From contig JABBOT010000004.1 of NCBI GenBank assembly GCA_016165875.1, forward strand, positions 4,471,351 through 4,535,350: a stretch of 64,000 nt of DNA. Direction: 5' to 3'. The notes below the pieces were generated by a model. The model did no database searches. It saw only the letters and a program-made list of their open reading frames with translations, and was not told the origin of the DNA. Both the position numbers and the translations under genes were made by a program. The DNA comes from Acanthopleura granulata. Taxonomy: Eukaryota > Mollusca > Polyplacophora > Chitonida > Chitonidae. Positions within the stretch are counted from its first letter, which is position 1. Every line of letters begins with the position of its first letter. Below, piece after piece: positions 39,601-48,600 of the stretch.

Positions 39601-42600
39601 TCTTTTTAATATGTTCATAAATATTATCGTAATCCAGGTCAAATACATATGTTTGGATTTACACAACAAATTTACATTCAAATAAATTTATTAGACATGC
39701 AACACATTTTTATTTAGAACTTCATTATGCAAAGACAATAAATACCAGAAGTTGTTCCCAAATACCCACCATACAGAAGTATTTTCAAATACCCATTTCT
39801 CCTGAAAAAAAAATCCCAAAATATATTAAAGACCATACTTGCAAATAAGTTTATCTTTCATCTAATTTTGGCACCATTTTTTTGTGTTCTCATTTTTATG
39901 TTTTCTTCTCCTTTAAGGAAATACTCACTGATTACAATCTTCCCAACATGCACTGGTGGCAAAGGTTTAGGGTTGTGGGAGGGGAACACATACAGAGTCT
40001 CATTGGTGAAGTAAGCTGCCATAAAACGAGCCAGTGATTGGACAAGTTTACGAATTGCCTTGTTCCTAATGCAAGGAATTTTATCAGTGTTTCCTGAGCC
40101 CTGTGAATTGAAACAGAACTACATTTAATATACGGTAATGCATATACTCTACACAATCATCAGATTTTGACATGTAAAAAGAAACTGGGAAATAGTGAAT
40201 GCTCATTCCTTGATATTCTTTTACTAATATCTTTAAAACTAGAAAAGATATCAAAACTTTGACAGACCCTTTTTTAGCTGAAGTATTTAGCTACAAGTGT
40301 GGCTAGTTTCATCATGTTGAAAACTAAATGAGTAATGACAGTATTTCACCACATAATCATCTCAAAAATAGAAAAGGAGAAAAAGACCAAAATATCTGGA
40401 GGAGCATTATGTGTGACAAAATTTGTGATTAATTCGTTTGCAAATTAATTTTAATCAAGAACTGTCATGCCTCCAGTTACAATGTATGCATATCAACCTA
40501 CTTATGTTAAATGCTAAAACTTGTCATGCTTCATGAAAGCGTAAATTAGTGTTTTATCTAAACATTTTTAAGCAAAACCTGCTAAAATCTGTTTATAAAC
40601 CCCTCCCCCAATGGCACCCTGGGGGGTGTTTATAAGGCTGTTATTTAATGAATAGGTCTGCAAGAGTAATCTGCACAAGCAGCCAGGCACAGTTTATAGC
40701 AGGAGGCAATACACATTTACCAGGGGCCTGTCTATTCACAGCAGGTAACTCCTTCAGCGAGCCCATTTCCATCATCAGGGGGAACTAAGAAAACACAACT
40801 GCCTTGGTTCACAACATGTTATACTTTTTGTCAAATTTAAGGTATTTAAAATTCAAACTTGGTGTTCATCTTTAAGTGAGAAGAGAGATGGGACAATGGA
40901 GAATAAGTATGAGAAATAAAAAAAATTTGGCAAAATTTTACCCCTGTGGGGTTCTAGTATCCATAAGCAAGGTGGTTATGAGTCATCGTGGGTCAACAGA
41001 GTACATGTACATCCCCATGTGCATCTCTCTTTAAATCAGATTGAAATAAATGTATGTATAATATACATAAATGTATTTCCATCTGATTTAATTTAGTTAT
41101 AAGGATGGGTTGGTTTGAAAACTATCACAGGATCGGCCACTAACTAACCTTGTTGGACAAAACACAAGATGGATTGTGAAGTACGCTACTTTGGATAGAT
41201 TAAGCCACATTCATGCAGTGCGAATCTAATTTGACTTGCCAAACAAATATGGGACAGGCTCCATAATATGTCATACGTAACTTCTGACATATCGTATCTT
41301 TTGAAAACAACTCACAACAGAGACTTGCCCTAGTTTCATTCCATTTGTCAAATCCAACCATCAGTACAAAAAAATGTATCTTATGAATGAGACCAGAGAA
41401 ACATTTGTTATTATCTACAGGTCCTTTAATTTGTGCTTTAAGTTTAAGGATGAAAATGAAGATTATAACTCACAAATTCAGACTCAGCAAAATGCAAATA
41501 TTGAAGATATGCCTGGCAGACTAGGCCATTTGCTTATACATAAGCATCTCAAGTTTAAATATTCTAAAGTGAAGCAGTTCTTTCGATATACTGTTAATGA
41601 CATGTAGAACCAAAATTAAATCATAAAAGTGGTGCAATTCTGCGAAGTCTTAGCTGTCAAGGATCCAATTACAAAAGGCTTCTAGGCTTGTTACAGGTAC
41701 ATAAGCACCTTAAATTCTAAGTGAAGTGGTTTCTTAGATATACTGTTAACAGTGACCTGTTTACTGGCAATCAGATGGACCCATACCAAAATACAATCTC
41801 TGATGGGCACATAAACTCTCACCTGACTCTTCAGGGTAGAGGCAACCAGGGTCAACAAGGATGACCTCTGACCTTGAAAGCTACCAATCGCAGCCTGGCT
41901 TTTTTCCTTTGTTATGTTTGACTGAAGCAGAAGGTTGTCCACAAGATCCAGTGCCTGCTTCAAGTGTCCTTTTAACAGGTAAGTGTAGAGCTGGGCATGG
42001 CACAACTTGGATACTCTCTTACTTTCTGAGCCAGCTGTCAAAAACAGAAATCAAAAGAGCCACTGACAGCTTAATTTCCTTAGCACTCTAGCGTTCTGAG
42101 AAACCCAAAGCAGCTCATTGGCTACTGTTCTCAAATAGCATCTTCCTGTAACTTAAAAAAAGTTTAAACGACCTATTTATACATGCTCACTGATGAACAA
42201 AAACATGTAATATGTCTTTTGAACTTTATAATTGTGTTTATTCCAGTGTCAACTATTATGGTGGAATACAGCCTAAAACGACAATGCAATAATTAAATAA
42301 ATATATACGAAAAACCAAGGCTTACAAAGTCTTATCACCCACCAACACGGACACTGTCCAACATCAACACAATACCTAAAAGACAGTTCTAAGCCAGAAA
42401 GGTTGTATTTATAAGTAAAATGTAACAGGTTTATGTCTCACCAGCCAAGTTTTTCAGCTGGCTCTGCCATGCATCCAGGGCTTGAGAGTACAGACCATTC
42501 AGACTCAGCTTGTCCCCTGGAATGACAACAATCAAAACAACAAGCCTTTCAGAGAGCAGGTAAAACATTACAGGATACACTATCACATCACTTCACAAGT

Positions 42601-45600
42601 ACATTTTCCTCGTAAATCACCTTGCTTTATTGTACTATAACCTAGCTAACATCATTTAAGACACGAGTCTGCATAATAAAGTTTTATGAAAGTGGCACCC
42701 AGTGCTAACATTACCCTATCACTCTCCAACTTCAACAATGCATTGTATTTTACATCGGCAAGTTGAAATTGTAAGAACCCACATAGCTAAAACATGTACC
42801 CCTGTTCCAATAATAGTTCAGGTTGAAACCTTACATCAAACTCCTCAACCAATCACCTGCAACCAAGGTGCAAGAATAAATTCACCACATTTCGAAAACA
42901 CTTTCTAAACACCAAACATCACTACAACCGTTAGAAACATCTGGGTGATTTTAAAATAGCATACTATATGTGCACCAATGCTCGTTTTCAAAACCTCCAT
43001 GTCATTCTTTTAACTTATGAATATCTTTTATTTTTGCATCATTAACAGAGGAATGAATAATTATGGCTTAATGCCACTTCAGCAATATTTCAGCCATATG
43101 GTAGCAATATAAACAGAGGAGGTCTATGTCCTGAGTCAAGATACGTGAAATATACACATGTATGGACAGCTTACCAGTGGATATATGCTGGTGTGTAGGT
43201 GACAGGTCAACATCTAAGTCCTGCAGTTTCTGCTGTACACGGCATGTCAGTTCTGTCACCTGTGCGCAATGCTCTGCTACTTTCGGTTTTGTTTTCAGTT
43301 TCTCTTGGTAATAGAGACAGTGTTTGTACAGCAGCTTCCAGCTTAAACACAACCTGGTAAAGTTGCAATCAAAATGATTTATATGTGGAAGAAATTTTTA
43401 TACAACACTTTTCATTTTTAATATTTAAACAATTTACATATTTCATGGATTGATCAATTACCACATGGAAGACAACACAGGTAACATTTTGGATGTTGTT
43501 TGAGTATGTTGGGAATGTGAAATTAAACATATGGGGCATATTATTACAGCTATATATACCTGACATTATTATGTTTGAGTTTAATGATAATACAATCGAT
43601 CAGTAGAAATGCTCATCAACTAGGAGGGTTCCTTTCACATTTTCGACACGATATGGTGACATTGGGAAGAGTAACAAGTTAAAATACTCAGTAAAAAGTG
43701 AGATTTACTCACACAGCACAGGTGACCTTCAGGTCAACCCAATGGTGTTTCTACATGTCTGGTGTCTAAACAGAATACATAGTCCACATTGATACAGACA
43801 GAGTAACCCATGACCACATGCAAGTTGCTGGCACTCGGTACAATTCGGCTGAGCTAGTGCCCTTACCCTAGGCCACAGAGGCCAAAATATAGTAAAAGAA
43901 TCAACACCTACACAAATAATGCAGGGTAGCAACTGTGTACTCCATTAGTTCCTTTGTGTCTCAGAAGGATATATTATGGGAATTACAACATGAACATACC
44001 TTTTTGATGGCAAACTGCTGGCCTGATTGAGACTGGCTGACTGTTGTGACTTGACCTTTGAAGTTTGTGAACCTGCATATGACCTGCCAGTGAGGTAGGC
44101 CTGCTCATAGCCAGTCCCTTGTCCCTGCTGAGCACTAGAGGGTACCCACACGTACACTTTGTCCAGTGTGGTCTCTGTAAACTTCAAGATGGCCAGGCAG
44201 CCTAGAAGGGTTTTCAGCCTGGGGTCATATTGTTGTAGATGTTTGCTACTGAGAATCAGCTCCAGGGTTCCATGAGAGAACTTCAACATGGCCGCCACAA
44301 GGTCATGCTTTAATGCATCAAAGTGACACAGATGAAATATGGCTTTATACAGGCTGAGGAGTTTGAAGAGCCGTAGGTTTTGTACAGGGGCTGTGCTGGA
44401 CGTGGGGATGAGATCTTCCATTATATCCTCTACGCAGGAACAATCCAGAAGTATGGAGAACAGTTTGACCATGTTCTTGAGTACATATTTTGTGATATTC
44501 TCCATATCTCTGGACATATCCTCGTTGCTGGAGACCACAACACCCCAGGCAGTGAAGAGAGCTCGTTGAGCCATTTCAAAATGCTTTAACACAGCCGCTT
44601 TCAAGTCCAAATTTGAAAAGGATGTATCCACGGTTGCTAACAAAGCTTCTGCCTGGCCAAACTCAACTTTACCAGAATTCAGATAAGGAAAGAAGTTTTG
44701 GGAGCCTTCCAGGCTGTCCTCACTTAGCACGGAGGACATGAGCTCATTAGAAGGGGGCATTTCAAATTGATATTTTTCAGATACTTTCACTTTTCTTTTC
44801 CCAGATGGGAGTTTATAAGCATCAACCACTGTCACATTCAGATTATCTTGTTGCAGTAAGTGTAAAATGTGTTGACTTGACTCAAGAACCAAATCTCTGA
44901 TCAAAGTTACACTGCTAAGCTCAGGGGGGAAATGCAGTACAGTTACCATGTAACCATCAGAGCAGAGGATCATGGGAAGTCGGGGGTTAGTCGCCACAGA
45001 GAAGTGTTGTTTCATCATATCACGTTCTGAGTCTGCTGAGTCTCTTCCATCATGATATCTGTCAAAAGTGGAAATTTTCAAACTAATACAGATGCATAGG
45101 TATTTCATAATCAGTGCATTTTAAAAAAATAAAAACAAAGAAAAAGAAAACGGAAAAATAAAAAAAAGGCAGTTCAGTGAGCCTTGAACATGATATCAAT
45201 GATTTGAAAATCACTGAAAGGCAACAAAGGTTAGAATTAATTCCGGCTGGCTGAATATACAAAGTACATGTACATGCAAGTTAAACGAATCATAGGAACA
45301 TCATAGGAACAAGTCAAAACTGTTACTACAGAAACCACCGCATACCTCACAGCTATCAGAGGATGCAGAGGAAGATAAAATGTGGGTCCTATGTCCAGAG
45401 AGCAGCCAGAGGACTGAAGGGGCAGGGGTTCTCCCAGGCGCGGTGCCACACCCAAACACCCATGTCGGGTCATTAAGACCAGGAAAAGACCGTCTGCAGT
45501 CCACGCTAAATCAGCAATCCAATAGTCCCTGGTGTGATAACACAAAACAGAATACCATTACAAGACAATAAAATAAAACAAAACAAATATTTACTGAAAT

Positions 45601-48600
45601 GATTGTTGTTTCTCACCTTACTTAAGAAGTTTTCATTTATACAATGGCAGTTGTCTTTATGGGTTGAGGAAACCAGAATGCCCTTGGTAAATCACCAAAC
45701 TTTGGTACATGACAAACTTTCTCATCGTTGACATAGGCCTATAGATATACATACTACATCAGTCAAAGGCAAAGTGATCAGTATCTACACTTTCAAAACT
45801 TTCCACCAGAGATGAAACAAAAACCTTGGACTAATGTTACTCTAGGACGTTAATCTTGTTACAAACACCTGAAATGCTGTATATCTCCACCAATAGGGAA
45901 TTAAATCTGCCTTTAACAATGCAGCCCCAAACTGTGCATTCCTTATCAAGTATGTCACACTTTTGTATAGTAAAAGCAACAAGGCACATGTAGAATTGTC
46001 CAGCAAAACTGCAGATAACTATGTACTTCAGTAATCTCTGGGATAGACTTGTAAAGTAGGCTAATTGGTTGCAAGTGAGCAGAATGTTTCACATGCAACT
46101 TTAATGAGAATTTCACTTTGCAAAGAACAAATCAGAAAAGCATGTATATTCTTGCCACAATATGGCAGAATTATTGCTAAAGTGGCAAACATCCATTGCA
46201 AACATATATATGTATCCATTACAGTGCCTATCCATTACAGGCTGGAATACTGTCTCGTTGTTCTTATTACCTCCCTTCACAGCGAACAGCTGGGTTAGTT
46301 CCACAACTTTTCAGGTCAGCAATGACGACTGTTTCAGTCAGGGGAGAGATGTACAACAAGGCAGTTAAGGTGGCGGACCTCTGGTTGACCCCTACAGCCA
46401 GCACTTGACCATCTGGGGAGTACTGTGCAACATATGACCCCTTAGATCCCATAGGCTCACAGGATGCATTGATGTTCCTCAAGGGATACTGGATAGTGCT
46501 CCATTCAGCCTGTATACTGGGTTGTCTGTAATATAAATTTAGTTACAAAATTAGTCATTGACTGTATACAGAAATACATCTCATCAGTAGACTTCACACT
46601 GAAGACCATAACTGTGCACCATGTTCGAAGGCAATTTTACAAAGCATGGACAAAACTTCCTTTTGAGACCTTGAAAGTGGTAACTATTATTCCCATGAAT
46701 TGAACATGTAGTAGCACATATATTTACATCCTCTTCATATTGCACTTTTTGTTCACACAGAAGACAGGAAATAGTCTTTCCTAAGATTTGCCGACACCAA
46801 TGGGCAATGCGACACAAAAAACCCAAAATGAAAATCCATTTATTTTGCCTGATTTTGATGTATGCAAGACTCCTTTGTCTCACGAGTATTTTTGATCATG
46901 TAAATACAGGGTGTCTTCAACAGAAAAAAATGTCAGGATAGTTTAAGTTTCCCACAAATTATATAATTTTCAACTTGGTGATTAATTCTTACTGTGAAAT
47001 AACAATAAATTGATGAGGCCTTGCAGAAAAAATTTAAAAAGCAAAATTTGTGTGCAAGTTACATTTACTAAGTTTGTATCAGCTTTATTGGTGTCAGCTT
47101 ACAGTACGTAGACCTGATGCTATAATATGTACACGGATATATCAGTTGAAGAATACCAGGCATAACACCTGAGAAACAGTGCTGACGTAAAGCCTGTCAG
47201 TGCTTGACTGCTTGATGTATGACAACAGCCTAACAGTGCTGATGCAGAACATGTCACAAGTGCTTGAGCTCTCTTAACATTGTGTGACACCTGAGACCCC
47301 GAAACAGGCAACACAGTCTAGCTGCTAAAGGTAAGCGATATTACCCTGTTGGCACACACACACATATCAACACAGAGGTCCTGGCTAAGTGGGCTGTAGG
47401 TAAGAGTGCACCTTTTGACAAACCTAGCAATATAACCCGAGTTCGCATCTCAGGAGTCTAACAAGTTCACGCTGGTTGAGACGAGAAAAGGTGGGGGCTC
47501 TCCCAAACTAACATAGTTAAAGATGCTATTTTATGCTAATGGATAAAGCTGACTCTTTTGGATCTCGTCGGTGGTCAAGTTAGAAGCCAAGAAAACCCCC
47601 GCGTGAAGACCAATTATCCAACTACTGCACAATCCTGTCCTCTTTAGTTTGCGAGAGTATCCCCTTATCTCCCCTCAACCTGCGTGAACTCATGAGACTC
47701 CCGTGATGTTGACTCGGCTTATTGCACAATCTGGTCACAAAAAAAGCTTCAGCAGCCACATTAAGCTCTCCAGGGATATCTATAGAGGAGCTTGAACTCA
47801 GTGTCCCCTAAACAATTTCTAAAGTCTCTTATAGAGATAGTCTAGAGAACAGAGATCACTCTTATAATTTGAATACTTGACTCTCTCACACTTCTTGATA
47901 TTCAGTCACTATGACACTAATCCTTTAACTGATTTGTATACGAAACAGTAACTGTCAGTGTGATTTACGAAAGTTGATTTTAGAGACATAACTTCACTGG
48001 TTGGGTTGACCAATTTTAGGGCTTCACAAAATGACACTTTTATCAGTCTTCACAGCACGGGCTTCAGTAAATATTATGCGCTTCAGTAAATATCCAACAT
48101 TTAAAAAAGTTGAATTACAGTAAATAAAGTTTGCCAACTTGCCTGTTATATGATGAGTTGTCTTGGAATCTGATGAGCACAGTAGATACACACAGCTTGT
48201 CTTCACTTGTAAACACCACTGAACTCTGACAACAGTTTCCCAATACCTAAAAATATGACGTGGCATACAGGAAAGAGCCTTGGTACCTTACCCCATATTA
48301 AATATGTTAATCCTTAAATTTATTGCCAAAAAAAGAACCCCTTTAAAAGAAAAGACAACACTAGACCAAATGTATATACACACTGATAAAGAATCCCATT
48401 CATAGTTCCAAAACATCAGTTTTTATTTTTCTGATGTAGGATAACTGAGATATTGCAGTTCAAAGTAATCAAAAAAGCCCACACAGGGAAAAATTGAACA
48501 GGTCGCATGCTCTCAATTTTAACCCAAAAGGAGCCAGATATTTCTATCTCTGGAGGAGGCAGTTGTTTCCGCTTGGAAACCTGTTCCTTGTTCACCATTT

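Noticed and set aside
45121..45168. A-rich stretch as a processed-pseudogene poly(A) tail
   Set aside because: No adjacent cDNA-like sequence and it sits between two good CPLANE1 exons; simple low complexity.
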